A DNA stretch of 64,000 bases from Erpobdella octoculata (lineage: Eukaryota > Annelida > Clitellata > Hirudinida > Erpobdellidae): positions 26,153,424 to 26,217,423 of the forward strand of contig OZ022242.1 in NCBI GenBank assembly GCA_963978895.1. The letters are read 5' to 3'. Both the position numbers and the translations under genes were made by a program. The notes under the pieces are model-generated. The model saw only the letters and a program-made list of their open reading frames with translations. It was not told the origin of the DNA and did not search any database. Below, piece by piece: positions 10,011-21,680 of the stretch. Position 1 is the stretch's first letter. Each line of letters opens with the position of its first letter.

Positions 10011-10900
10011 GTGCACACACACACATAATTATGTATGTAGATATAATACAAACCGTTATGGTGTTTTTGAGCATAATTTTTTATAATAAATCACTGTCGC
10101 ATATTAGAGCAAAAACACAAGTTAGCTAATTTTATACAAAAAAAAACATAAACAAATCATGTCAGAACAGTACAGAGAAATATATTTGTTTCTATTCAGC
10201 TTTGAAATTTTTTACCATTTTTAATAATACAAAATTTCAAAGGATACAATAAAATTGAAGTTTAACTAAAAAGCCCAACAGAAAACAGAACCAAAAATTC
10301 TGCATTATTTTTATATTTTTGTATTATTATGCAAAAAACAAATTATAGAATAAAATAGATCTTTTACTAAAAAATTGAAAATGATAGAAGAAAAAAAATC
10401 AATCAATTGATTTTTTAATTCAGTTGCGACAATATTTTGTCATTCGCAAAGACTTCAGTACTTCTGCCACATCTTTGATATTTGCCACTACCTGTGTAAA
10501 TAAAAATATGTTATAAAAACTGTTATGAAATGTACATACTACATAACATAAATTGTTTCGTGTAGTTAGTTCTGAATAAAAAAAAACATTGGCCGTTGTT
10601 TTCGTATTTTAAAATGATCAATAGTTTCATCGGTAAGACCACATGCGAGACATATCGGTATGCGGCAATCCGTCACAAGACAATTCGGTGCAGGTCTTGC
10701 TGAATATAAGAGCTGTAGGCCCTTGAGCCGTGCTATGCATTGGACTACCTCTCATTGATGGCTTGCAAGTTTGAAGCACATACAAACAGTGGCGGGTGTA
10801 GGAATTTAATAACGGAAGGCCGAATAGTTTTGTTTAAAAAAAATATTGATTACAATTGTTATGCAACCCGTTATAAGATATTTTGAAGTTTTTATTCAGA
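10011..10900. other. Unrecognised AT-rich DNA
   Basis: No coding sequence. A short CA run marks the LINE A1 junction. Around 10610-10760 the minus strand has a short cysteine-bearing stretch (CLACGLTDETIDHF) that could be the knuckle of a decayed LINE, but it is too short to assign. Confidence 0.4.
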
Positions 10901-10939
10901 ACAAGTAAAGATAAAAAATAAATTAAAAATAATGCTTTT

Positions 10940-11035
10940 ATTTGCTCTTTATCTGAGTCAACGAACTAAAATTTTTGAATCTAAAACAACCGTTACGCTC
11001 AATCTTGTACATTGTATATTTCTTTCATATGATAT
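10940..11035 (-). repeat. Dispersed repeat, inverted copy of 21946-22035
   Basis: The reverse complement of this ~95 bp matches 21946-22035 (TCATATGAAA, AAGATTGAGCGTAA, GACTCAGATAAAGAG) with few differences. Nothing coding. The family is unknown. Confidence 0.6.
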
Positions 11036-11344
11036 CAAAATTCATAAATTTAACTCGATGTGTGGATTAGTTGTTATCTAAAACACTTCATTCATAAATT
11101 GTTATCGAGAATACAGCTATTCTGAAAGTTTCAAAGCGTTACGTAGATGAATATTAGTCGAATTTGCGTTTACCTGAAACGGTCTATAGATGATAACGGT
11201 CATACACCTCTCCGTCTCGAATTCACTTATATATAAAATTATTTAACCCTCGGAGGCTCTTTGGGTCCATATGGACCCTAACGCTGTTTTCAATCCATAT
11301 TTTCAAAATGAAAATGCAACGATAGACCGATGAAATTTTATGAC

Positions 11345-11487
11345 TTTATGCACGTCTATAAGAAGTATTCATCCTAAAAAATGTTAAATTTATCTTTACC
11401 CAGCGTTAATTAATTAACGAATATATCGATGTTGGGTAAAGATAAATTTAAATTTTTTTAGGATGAATACTTTTTATAGACGTGGAT
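11345..11487. repeat. Fold-back repeat, ~60-bp arms
   Basis: The left arm (ATTCATCCTAAAAAATGTT, then TTTATCTTTACCCA) is mirrored by the right arm (GGGTAAAGATAAATTTAAAT, then TTAGGATGAAT), both bounded by CACGTCTATA/TATAGACGTG. The centre is about 30 bp. It looks like a small fold-back MITE or its remnant. Confidence 0.65.
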
Positions 11488-11504
11488 CCTGGGGTCCATC
11501 AACT

Positions 11505-12165
11505 AAAGAATTAAATTTTATGTTTTTGTGATTGACCATCTCAAAATTAATGTTTACCCTCACGAGTTTATGTACCAAGTTTCACATCGATGAAATAACA
11601 GGAAAGGGGTTTGTACTTAGACCGGCAGACAGAAAGGCGAAGTTAATATAAAGGATTAACAAGTGAACCGTAAAAAACTTCGTTTATTAAAAATGCTTTA
11701 TAAATTTGGGATAGAAAAATACAAATTTAATGCAAATATTTTTCATGAAGATATAAGTCTGTAATTTTAAAAACTACATAAATGCAAAGAAAATATTTAC
11801 TGTAGAATTGATATCTGCACTCATGAAAAGAAAATCTGATAATCACTAATTTTAATAAAATTAGTATAGAAACAATATTCCATTATAAATAAGAAATTGA
11901 AATAAAAAAATTTAGATCGATAGTAATACGTGAAATGATTAACAGTTTCAAAATGTGTTGTCTTTCAATGAAATAAACAATAACGCAATATTTTTTATCA
12001 TAGCGTTCAACTGAAGAATTAAAAAAAATGTTTGTTTTTGTGATTGACCATCTCAAAATTAATGTTTGGTCCTCACGTGTCTATGGACCAAGTTTCACAT
12101 CGATTTAATAACGGGAAAGGGGTTTGTACTACAACAGACAGAAAGGCGAAGTTAATATAAAAGAT
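11505..12165. repeat. Direct repeat pair (11505-11665 and 12000-12165)
   Basis: Both copies share GTGATTGACCATCTCAAAAT, AAGTTTCACATCGAT and AGACAGAAAGGCGAAGTTAA in the same order, about 500 bp apart. The sequence between and around them is unrecognised. Confidence 0.6.
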
Positions 12166-13424
12166 TAAAAAACAGACGTTTGCGGCAACCAAAACTTATA
12201 TTACTTTTTATAGTTTCGTGGCTTTAAGGTTTCGTCCAAAATGTAGCGCCACTTTATTTAATTTACCTTTTTCAATTGATCACATGTTGACAATTGGTAA
12301 GAAAAAACGTTGCCTTTATCCTTTGAAGAACTTTTACTAGATTCCATTAAATGCAATAAATTACTGGTTACTCTGAAAAAAATAGAAAAACAATCATTAA
12401 GTTTTTTTCTGCAAGATTTGTTTAACGTTTTTGTTTGTTTAAAACTTAATACCATCCAATTAATTAAATAAATCATTACAATTTATTTGGGTTTAAACAT
12501 CGATTTCTAAAAATATACCGCGACATACAACGAAGACAATAGATTAGCGCTCATAAACCCGAGAGGCCATTGCGATTTTTAAATGCCTTTATTTAACTTC
12601 ACTTGTCTCTCTGTTGGTTTGTTTGTCTGTGGTGATCAAATCTTAGAGAGCGTAGAAAAAAAGGGGAGAAAGAGGAGAGAGAGGATTTTATTCATTTTTC
12701 ACTTGAACTACTAAAGTATCACTAATTAAACCATATATAAAAACAATTAATTTTTCAAATTGAATAATAATCTATAAAAACAAAATTAAAATAATCTGCT
12801 GGAAAATTTGTTTAAATTCGTTTATTTTTTATAAATAAATGACAAAATGATATTGTAAACAAACATAAATGATAAATATACATAACAAGTTTTATAAAAC
12901 AATGTTTTAATAGTTTAATAAGTAATTCGATAGCTAAGGAATAAGGTGATGACAATAATGGCCGTCAGCTCGCGTGACAAAATAGTGGGTCAAAGTTACG
13001 GCGTTAAGGGTACTTTATAGCCATAGAAATTTCCAGTAACATAGATTAATAACACTTTAAGACGTAGAAACAAAAACTAAAGTTGTGGGACCCCAAATAA
13101 GAAAGTTATAAGAAAAATAAAATGTGTACCAAACTTCCAGACGCAATATCTAGGTTAAGTAGGCGTGGCCAAGTGTATTTATTGAACTCGTTAAATGCCC
13201 GCAATTTTTACGAGTCTCCTGATGTTACCAAAGACTATATAGACGCCTGAATTATCAAGATATAAACGGCTCAACGCAAACTCGTACGTTTTCATGCGTT
13301 TTTTAACTGTGCGACTGCCTACCTTAAATTAATTATAATTAATCAAATTCGATTTTATATGAAAGTTAGTGTTGTTGTAAAAGCATTTCTTCAAAAAATT
13401 TATTTTTTATCTCTGCTTGTTTTC
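12166..13424. other. No recognisable feature
   Basis: AT-rich, no sustained open frame, no clear repeat structure visible by eye. Confidence 0.4.
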
Positions 13425-13875
13425 TTTATAAGAAAATTGAGTTTTTTAATGTTATTGTTTTGATCATCTTGTTTAGTTTTTGAATGTTTTATTTTTTTTT
13501 TTAATTTTTGGCTTTATAAAAAAATTGAGCTTTTTAATGTTATTGTTTTGATTATCTTGTTTAGTTTTTGAATGTTTTATTTAATTTTTTTTTCAATACC
13601 TTGTGGCATTGCGACAGTTCAATTTTTTATTTCTTTAACAAATTAATTTGATCTGATCAGTATGAACTACAGGATTATTAGATTATTTTTTTGTAAACAC
13701 AAATGTAAGTTACTTGATAGATTTTAAATTCAACGTATAGACATTTTTTTAAAGATTTTTTATTTCTTTAACAAATTAATTTGATCTGATTAGTATGAAC
13801 TACAGGAATATAATATTTTTCTTTTGTAAACACAAATGTAAGTTATTTGATAGATTTTAAATTCAACGTATAGAC
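13425..13875. repeat. Two local tandem duplications
   Basis: 13425-13494 is repeated at 13512-13581 (TTAATGTTATTGTTTTGATN, period ~87 bp). 13628-13745 is repeated at 13757-13875 (AACAAATTAATTTGATCTGA, period ~129 bp). Both pairs are highly similar, so recent. Confidence 0.7.
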
Positions 13876-13959
13876 ATTTTTTTTAAGATTTTAAGTGCTA
13901 CTACGTTTAATTTTAGATTGGTTCACAAAGGCTCTATTATGGATGTAATAAAAATTCAT

Positions 13960-14960
13960 ATCTTTTTTACATTCATTATTTACATTGTTATGAAAAAAGT
14001 TTGAGATAATTCACTTCATATTAGTGGTCTTGTAATTAATATCTATAATAGTGAAATATGTGTAAATGTCATAGTTGGTCAATGTGAGCAGTTATTACAT
14101 TTTTATTTAAAGTGATATATAGAAATTCATCAAGTTCTTGGGAAAATGTTTTTTTGTATTTTGCTGGTTTTTTATGTTTGTTAAAATAGAACTTGTATCT
14201 TTCCTCCAGTCCCACATCTATTAGAAGCGCCGTAGCACAGTGGTGAAAGCAGTTATGCTATCATCCTGCCGTCGTGGGTTCAAATCTCAGTCACAGCGAG
14301 GCGTAATTCCGTTGAGCAAGGATATCACTCACACTGCTCAGGCCAACTCAGCCTTTCATCCTTCACTGGTCGATGAATGTGTACCAGTTTCACGACTGGG
14401 ATGTAATAGGGTTCGGCACATTCCGATTTCGGAGACACGTGCGGATGGCAGGTAACACCGTGTGATCCCATATGCACTAGCAGTCCACGGTGCTGCTGGG
14501 GTATTAAATGATATACGAAGTAGCGCCCTAATGTTATACATTTACATTTACATTTATTGCTGTAACATGTTCTGCACATGAGGATATTGCTAAGCATTGT
14601 CTCAATGTCAAAACTGTTTGCTTGTGTATTATAATAAACAGCAAACACTTTGACTATGATATGATGTGCATTAATCTACCAAATCCTCATTATATATAAT
14701 TCCCAGTTTACTTCAGCCAGCACAAGAAAAGTTGCTAACAGTGTCTCTGAATTGAATTGAAAGTGTTTAAAATGTCTCTTCGGAAGCACTGAAGTGTCAC
14801 AGCCAATGTAACAGCAGCTGGCAAACCATTCTCAGTCTGGCAACCTCAAACCTTCTGTCTACAGCACTCTTGAAATGTGTGGTGGGCACAAAAATTAAAG
14901 TCGTGGATGAAGATCTGACTCTTCTGCTCGACTGAATTGTGCTCAATATAATGATTTTTG
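13960..14960 (+). repeat. Dispersed repeat copy, split by a SINE
   Basis: Same family as 32131-33330: shared blocks GATAATTCACTTCATATTAG, GAAGATATTGCTAAGCATTG-like, CTTTGACTATGATATGAT and CTCTTCGGAAGCACTGAAG in the same order. It is interrupted at 14224-14554. No convincing coding region. At the other locus a Helitron helicase follows directly, so it may be part of a Helitron-related unit; that is inference. Confidence 0.6.
14224..14554 (+). mobile_element. tRNA-derived SINE
   Basis: A box TAGCACAGTGG (14233-14243) and B box GGTTCAAATC (14277-14286) are spaced as in a tRNA-derived RNA polymerase III promoter. A body with TTGAGCAAGGATATCACTC follows, a motif reminiscent of central domains shared among metazoan SINEs, and the element ends in three CATTTA units (14539-14556). 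The paralogous locus near 32460 has the uninterrupted flank (CACATCTATTGTTGTAAC), which fixes the insertion point; TATT is a likely short target duplication. Confidence 0.82.
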
Positions 14961-14969
14961 AAGCTAGAT

Positions 14970-15910
14970 AACAGTTATCATTACAATTATTTAATAAGTT
15001 GAAACTTATACTTTGTTTTTAGAATTAAAATTTATGTTGTTTTAAACCAGTGTTTGATAAATTTCTTGTCTTTAAGATGTTTGAGCATGGTCTTCCTTTA
15101 AAAAGTGGAACATTCCCATAACCGACACCAACTTCAGCTATTGTCAAATAAGGTTGTGTCTTCAGGTTGCATTGCTTATTAAATACTGGAGAATTTCGAA
15201 AACGTAGACTAGTTGAGTGTACATAATCGTTGTTACAGAGGAGTTAAACTAGTTAAAAGTTAAAGCATTTGATATTCAACAAAATTCTTCGACCAGCTCC
15301 ATAATCAAACGGAAAATAAAAGTTCCGTTAAAAAAAATATAGAAATAAATAACTAAACTGTTTTATGAGCATTTGAGCGTAAGAAGTTTAAATTCGTGGA
15401 GATAATTTGTAAATTAAGCGTCACTTTTTACGCAGAATTAGCAAAAGCTGGCTTCTGATTGGTTGGCGTTAATAAACAGCTTCGCGAGTTTTGAGCAACT
15501 TCTTTTGCTAATAACTTTTTTTATGGACCGATCTGTATGTGGTATCTCTTTCCAGCTCTTAGTTATAAGAAATACTATAGTTTAATGTACTTTTTGGCTT
15601 GTCTATTAAAATTTCCGAACCAAAAGCTAAATCTACCAGACTATAAGTAGCGAGGAAAATTAAAGCGAAATTTTATGGCCCTATTACCACGTGATCAACG
15701 GCGTTTTAGGTTTATACCACAAGCACAGCAATTTTTAGAAAACATTTTTTACTTTAAAATTACCCAACAAATTTGTTTCAAATATTTTAATAAAAAAAAT
15801 GGATTGGTCAAGTGAATCAGGATATATTTTTTATACCCAGCCATGGCCCAAGTGAAAAGGCCATCTTAACTTGCATCGCGCAATTTGCATGCATTGCATG
15901 TCTACACCTT
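14970..15910. other. No recognisable feature
   Basis: AT-rich. No open frame beyond chance and no repeat structure that I can define. Confidence 0.4.
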
Positions 15911-15914
15911 TTCT

Positions 15915-16090
15915 GGATCAATTTAAAAGAAATACGAATCAATTTAAAAGAAATACGAATCAATTTAAAAGAAATACAACTCAATTTAAAAGAAACACGA
16001 ATCAATTCAAAAGAAATACGAATCAAATTAAAAAAAAATACGAATCAATTTAAAAGAAATACGAATCAATTTAAAAGAAATAAAAATAAT
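15915..16090 (+). repeat. 21-bp minisatellite, 8-9 units
   Basis: Tandem units of CAATTTAAAAGAAATACGAA plus one T, some with small changes. Because 21 is divisible by three, open frames run through it on both strands; they are a by-product. Confidence 0.9.
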
Positions 16091-16149
16091 TTTAAAATGA
16101 ATGCATAAAAATTTAATTTCAACGAAAATATATACAACTAGCACTCGCT

Positions 16150-16330
16150 CGCTTGAGACTACGCATCCACAGTAGGGTACTGCATGGGGCGATTTTTTAC
16201 GGCCCGACTCGGTCCGGTCCGTCGACAACTTGGTCCGGCCCGCTTCAAAAGCCAAAATTTCAGGCCCAGCACGGCCCATCTAATTTGGGCCTGGCCCGTT
16301 TTTACAGGCCTACAATTTCTATATACTTGG
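16150..16330. repeat. GC-rich subterminal repeats, possible end of a hAT MITE
   Basis: Clustered GGCCCG/CGGTCCGG/GGCCTGGCCCG motifs stand out from AT-rich surroundings, next to TAGGGTACTGCATGG. It resembles the motif-rich end of a hAT MITE, but no partner terminus or target duplication was found. Confidence 0.35.
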
Positions 16331-16379
16331 CGAAAAAATCCATAGTGCCCTGCCCGGATTTTTTTAGATGAAACACGTG

Positions 16380-16917
16380 TTTTTTTTATTTTTTAAGAAG
16401 AATCTAGATACCAAACTTCAAAACTTTTTCTACCCCAATTTTCCACCCCACATTTGAGGTCCTGGAAACCAAATTTAAAAAATGGTGAAACACGTATATT
16501 ATTATTTTTTGAGAAGATATTAATTATAATTTTTACCACTGTTGCATTTACAGTTTCTGAGTAGCTGTTACTTTAAAAACAAATAACCCTATTTTCCAGC
16601 CCACATTTGAGGTCCTGGAAACCAAATTTTCAAGAAATGTTGCAGCACGTACTTTCTCAATTTTTAAGAAGAATCTAGATACCAAATTTCAAAAGCCCTT
16701 CCTTTTTGGTTTTCGAGATATACGTTGTTTTAGAAAAACATTTGTTTCCAGTTGCATCCTCTCAGGAGAAAAATTTTCAAAAATCCTTTCTTAATGGGTG
16801 CTTACGCTATAAAAGCAATATAAGTTCCAAATATCATGTTCCTTGGATGACGCGTTTGAGCTCGGTGTTGATTATCAGTCAGTCAGTCAGTCACGACATG
16901 TTCTTTTATATATATAG
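16380..16917 (-). repeat. Dispersed repeat family H, copy 1
   Basis: Built from recurring ~160-bp modules (CCCACATTTGAGGTCCTGG, then GTGAAACACGTAT) followed by a unique block ending GTCACGACATGTTC and TTTTATATATATAGAT. Copy 2 lies at 17530-18235 plus 19675-19751. On the minus strand the end reads TCTATATATATAAAAGAAC, like a Helitron-type 5' end, but no matching 3' hairpin and CTRR end were identified. Confidence 0.6.
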
Positions 16918-17048
16918 ATAAATAGAAGAAATTCTTGTCTCTTCTAATATAACACAGCAAAAGCGCAAAAATTGATCAAATAGTATAAATTTTATAGTCT
17001 CTGTGATTTCATTAGTTTATGATTCTGGTCTTAAACACTATGTCTCAA

Positions 17049-17436
<388 letters not shown>

Positions 17437-17529
17437 TGTTTCAAGAGCCTAAAAATAGGATATATAAATATATATATATTTATATATATATATATATAGA
17501 TAGATAGATTGTTGATTTTCAATTGGCAG

Positions 17530-18235
17530 TTAGTCTAATAACCAATCAACCATATTTTCCACTCCACATTTGAGGTCCCAGAAAATCAATTATTTGAATA
17601 TGGTTACACATGTATAATTTTAATTTTAAAGAAGATCCCAAATATCGAATTTTAGAACCTTCACATTTTCAGTTTTTTTTTCCACCCCACGTTTGAGGTC
17701 CTGGAAACCAAATCTTCAAAAAGTGGTAAAACACGTATATCTTTATTTTTTTTAGTAAATACTAAATATTAATTTTTACTTCAGTAGCACTTAATGTTTT
17801 AGGTTAGCAGTTATTTTATAAAACAAATCACCCTATTTTCCACCCCACATTTGAGGTCCTGGAAACCAAATTTAAAACAAATGGTGAAACACGTATATAA
17901 TTATTTTTTGAGTAGATACTAAATATTAATTTTTACATCTGTAACATTTACAGTTTCTGAGTAGCTGTGACTTTAAAAAACACATAACCCTATTTTCCAG
18001 CCCACATTTGAGGTCCTGAAAACCAAATTTTCAAAAATAGTGAAACACGTATTTTTTTCAATTTTTAAGAAGAATCTAGATAGGTACCAAATTTCAAAAG
18101 CCTTTGGTTTTTGGTTTTCGAGATATACGTTGTTTTAGAAAAACATTTGTTTTCCAGTTTCATCCTCTCAGGAGCAAAATATTCAAAAATCCTTTCTTAA
18201 TGGAGGCTAACGCTATAAAAGCAATATAAGTTCCA
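17530..18235 (-). repeat. Dispersed repeat family H, copy 2 (continues at 19675-19751)
   Basis: Same modules as copy 1, with one or two more ~160-bp units, then the unique block up to ATAAGTTCCA where the Mutator-like element inserted. The sequence resumes at 19675 and ends TTTTATATATATAGAT at 19752, as in copy 1. Confidence 0.75.
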
Positions 18236-18595
18236 GAATGTAGGACATTTCCCCCCCGGACATTTCTCCCCCCCCCCCCCGACAGACCCTAGGACATTTC
18301 CCCCCCCCCCCGGACATTTCCCCCCCAAAGGTAGGACATTTCCCCCCCTAGGGTAGGGCATTCCCCCCCCCCTGTGTTTATGTAGTAGTATGAATGTGTG
18401 GTTTTGCAAGAGTGTTTTCTTGCATGCCATAAATATGTGTGTGCGTGAATTGTGTACATTCCCCTCCGGACATTCCCCCGCCATGAGTATGATAATTCTC
18501 ACCCCACGAGGTAGGACAAGGCAGAGTTAAATTTCACAAGTTTTTCTAAGAAACACAAACACCTTTTTAAATTATTAAACATTTATTGGTTACAT

Positions 18596-19009
18596 TTAAA
18601 TATTGTTAAAACGAATAATGTGTCCTAGACCCTCTAGGACATCTTCCAATGTTTTTATGTTTTTTCGGCGTGCATCCGTTAGCGAAAAAAGAGCCGATTG
18701 AAGCACCTTCGTCGATCGCTTTATTCTCTTGGCTGGTGGTTTTCCTCGAGCCTCCCTTAGGATTGAGGTTGACGCCATTGCTTCGTCCTGCTGAAGCGCT
18801 TCTATGAGCGTCCACAACGAGGGGTGACGATGACCAACAAGGCTAGAAAACCCACAGTTCCAGGACTCGCATATATTGTTAGTTCGATCATCCCTTGTTA
18901 ATGTTGCTTCATGAACGTTCCAAAGCGGTGGCGGGAACAATGGCGGCTTCCGACGTAAGTGCAGCTTTTGAAGACCATCGCCAGTTCCTGGGCGTTTGAC
19001 ACGTCTCAT
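18596..19009 (-). pseudogene. MULE transposase, C-terminal remnant
   Basis: 137-residue frame with the conserved LFPPPLWNVHEATL, then RTNNICESWNCGF and HPSLWTLIEALQQ block that ends MULE transposases (family pattern LWN...RTNN..E..H...HP.IW..I..L). The catalytic DDE region is missing. Immediately upstream on the same strand (19033-19101) a separate frame encodes FVKVSRGGLKLIYDGYSY, a FLYWCH-type N-terminus. Start and end of the gene are therefore joined by an internal deletion, and the protein cannot work as a transposase. Confidence 0.78.
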
Positions 19010-19186
19010 CGTCCCGGAAACGTATGTAGCATCTTTGTATAAGAGTAACCATCATAGATCAACTTAAGACCACCGCGAGAAACTTTAACAAACTCCATCA
19101 TGAAGTAGCGAAATAGAACAATGCACGAAATAGAACAATTCACGTTGTCTGAACCCGTTTAATTAGACTTTCTTGGGTCAGAAAAC

Positions 19187-19433
19187 ATCATATGAGTAAT
19201 TGTATGTAATCAATTTTATTGTGGCTTAAGTATTTTCCTTTCAATAAACTTGTTCATTCTATTTGGATAAGATCAAACGGGGGGCCTAATCGAATGATTC
19301 GGCTTAATCGTAGTCCATTGGGGTTCGGCGTGCCCACCACATTTTGATCTTATCCATGTAGAATGAAAAAGTTTATTGAAAGAGAAATACTTAAGCCACA
19401 ATAAAATTGATTACATACAATTACTCATATGAT
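19187..19433. repeat. Long hairpin (fold-back MITE) inside the MULE
   Basis: Arms of ~95 bp: ATCATATGAGTAATTGTATG near 19187 and its reverse complement ending at 19433, continuing through TTATTGTGGCTTAAGTATTT and GGATAAGATCAAA. The central loop of ~56 bp contains GGTTCGGCGTGCCCACC. Arms are nearly identical. Confidence 0.8.
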
Positions 19434-19752
19434 ACTACCTCGATTTATATTATCTATACTATTATGCAATGAACTATTTAGGTGATAAATAAAAAATAAT
19501 AAATGAAAAATAAAAGTATATTCTTTCTCCAGGGGGGAAATGTCCTACCCGGGGGGGGGGGGAATTGTCCTACCCCGGGGGGAGGGAAACGTCCGGGGGA
19601 GGGGGGAAATGTCCGGGGGAAAATGTCCGGGGGGGGGGAATGTCCGGGGGGGAATGTCCGATCACCAAGTTCCAAATTTCACGTTCCTTGGATAAGGCGT
19701 TTGAGCTCGGCGTTGATTAACAGTCAGGACATGTTCTTTTATATATATAGAT

Positions 19753-20968
19753 TAGGGATGTCACGGGTAGTACTTTTTGGAGTTTTCGGGTTCGGTTTCG
19801 GGTTTGTAAAACTCAGGTTTTCGGGTTCGGGTTTGTAGTTTTCCAAAAACCGGGTTCGGGTTCGGGTTCGGGTTTGGGTAGTGGCTTATGATTTCAAATT
19901 CCTGGATTGATTTTAAATTTACCTAGTGTATATACATATACAAACGAGAGCAATCAATTCATCCATTGGACATTACACGTATTGAATAAACTCTAACAAG
20001 TTATTTTTTTTAGCTTTCCAAATAATGTGATTTCTTTGGCCGAAGGAGGCTTAATTATTTTAGTTCGTTCGTGGCTCGGTCCGGCCAGATAATCAGGCGG
20101 ATTTGTGGTCTAGCTTACACACTCACCAATAAAATGACCTATTTGTGTTATTTGTTACGCAAAGGTGATAATACAAAACTTGGCTTGCGATTAGTATAAT
20201 ACGTTACCTCTTAAATTATTGTAGTTTATTAATTTTTTTCGCCGCTCGGTCCTGTCGGGTAATCAGGCGGATTAGTGTTCTTGCTTACACATTTGCCAAT
20301 AAAATAACTGTGGCGCATAGATCATTTATAGACTTTGCCAGTTAAAGTTTAGGGTTATGCAAGATTATCTTTATAACAAAAGGTCTTTGTTATATCAGAA
20401 AAACTTTGAGTATATGAATGAATAAATATAAGGTTATATAACTGAAGTAAAAAGTTTAGAGTCATGGCTATCCACGATTTCTTCGAACGAAGGAGGCTTA
20501 ATTATTTTAGTTCGTTCGCGGCTCGGTCCGGCCTGATAATCAAACGGATTAGTGGTTTAGTTTACACAATCACTAATAAAATGACGTATTTGTGTTATTT
20601 GTTACGCAAAGGTGATAATACAAAACTTCTACGCTCGCGATTAGTCTAATATGTTACGTCAACAAAACTTGTAATTTATTAATCTTTAAGACACAGCTTT
20701 TATAAAGATGTATTTGTTCACATTTGTGAGTTCGGGTATTAGGCTTATAAATTTTCGGGTTCGGGTTCGAGTATCAAGTTTTCACATTGTCGGGTTCGAG
20801 TTCGGGTATCAAGTTTTCTCATTTTCAGATTCGGGTTCGGGTATCAAGTTTTCACATTTTCGGGTTCGGGTTCGGGTATCAAATTTTCACACTTTCGGGT
20901 TCGAGTTCGGGTATCAGAAAAACACCGGGTAGTACCGAACTCGGGTTCGGGTACCCGTGACATCCCTA
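19753..20968. mobile_element. hAT MITE with GGGTTC-rich ends
   Basis: Inverted termini TAGGGATGTCACGGGTA / TACCCGTGACATCCCTA and exact 8-bp duplications ATATAGAT (19745-19752 and 20969-20976). Subterminal arrays of TTCGGGTTCGGG line both ends. The interior holds a directly repeated block (20042-20210 and 20485-20655, AGGAGGCTTAATTATTTTAG) plus a partial third copy (20232-20310). Non-coding, so it depends on a transposase elsewhere. Confidence 0.88.
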
Positions 20969-21294
20969 ATATAGATGTACTTATTTGCTTAAAGTTGATT
21001 GGTGGTGGAACTGACGACATTGCAAAGTATACAAATCTTCACCAAGCGTTTTTAGGCGGGTGTTTGATTTTAATATCCCTCATTTTGTGAACTTTTTATG
21101 TGATGAATACAGTATACTGTACATTAACTTTATTGAATTTATGTTTGATTTTAATATCCTTCATTTTGTGAATTTATGTTAAAACAGAATAATTTTTATG
21201 ATTCATACCAACATTACAGTTCGGTAGTTGATACTTACCAGGAGCCTCCTGGTTTATTTCAACTTCTTAGTGCAAAGGTGGTGCTTAAAAGCTC

Positions 21295-21680
21295 AACATC
21301 TTTAAAATCTACGGAGAACAAAAGTATAAAATACTTAGAAAATCAACACAAAGTCTAAGATTCTTAGACTATAAGTACATCTTTTTATAACAAAAAAGTT
21401 ATAACACTTTTAAACTTTAATTTATGAGTACATGTAGTTAAAAAAACAAAATCAACATCAAAAATCTGTGTTATATGTATCGAAGCCTAAATTCTTAAGA
21501 GTGTATATACATCTGCTCAGAATTAAATAGTTTAATTTTTTTTGTTATAAAAAAATGTACTTTTAGTCTAAGAAACTTAGACTTTGTTTTGATTTTTTCA
21601 TATATAGATGTACATTTAAATTTAATCAAAATATTTTATACTTTTTTTTTTCTGTAGAGTTTAAAGATCTTAAACTTTGT
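21295..21680. repeat. Inverted repeat, ~100-bp arms
   Basis: Left arm (GTCTAAGATTCTTAGACT, AAGTACATCTTTTTATAAC) is mirrored at 21544-21680 (GTTATAAAAAAATGTACTTT, GTCTAAGAAACTTAGACT), with a ~25-bp insertion in the right arm. Probably a decayed fold-back element. Confidence 0.6.

Larger units (their letters stand above)
18236..19666 (-). mobile_element. Mutator-like (MULE) deletion derivative
   Basis: Bounded by exact 8-bp duplications AAGTTCCA (18228-18235 and 19667-19674), within the usual MULE range. The ends are G/C homopolymer-rich inverted arrays: repeated GGACATTTCCCCCC on the left and GGGGGGAATGTCC on the right. Inside, on the minus strand, are a short FLYWCH-like start and the C-terminus of a MULE transposase; the middle is gone. 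A ~95-bp-arm hairpin (19187-19433) is inserted in it. Confidence 0.83.

Noticed and set aside
15812..16108. QFKRNTN/NLKEIRI repeat proteins
   Set aside because: A 21-bp minisatellite translated in several frames on both strands.
19780..20960. Telomere-like GGGTTC arrays
   Set aside because: Confined to the two ends of a hAT MITE with target duplications; they are subterminal motifs, not a telomere.
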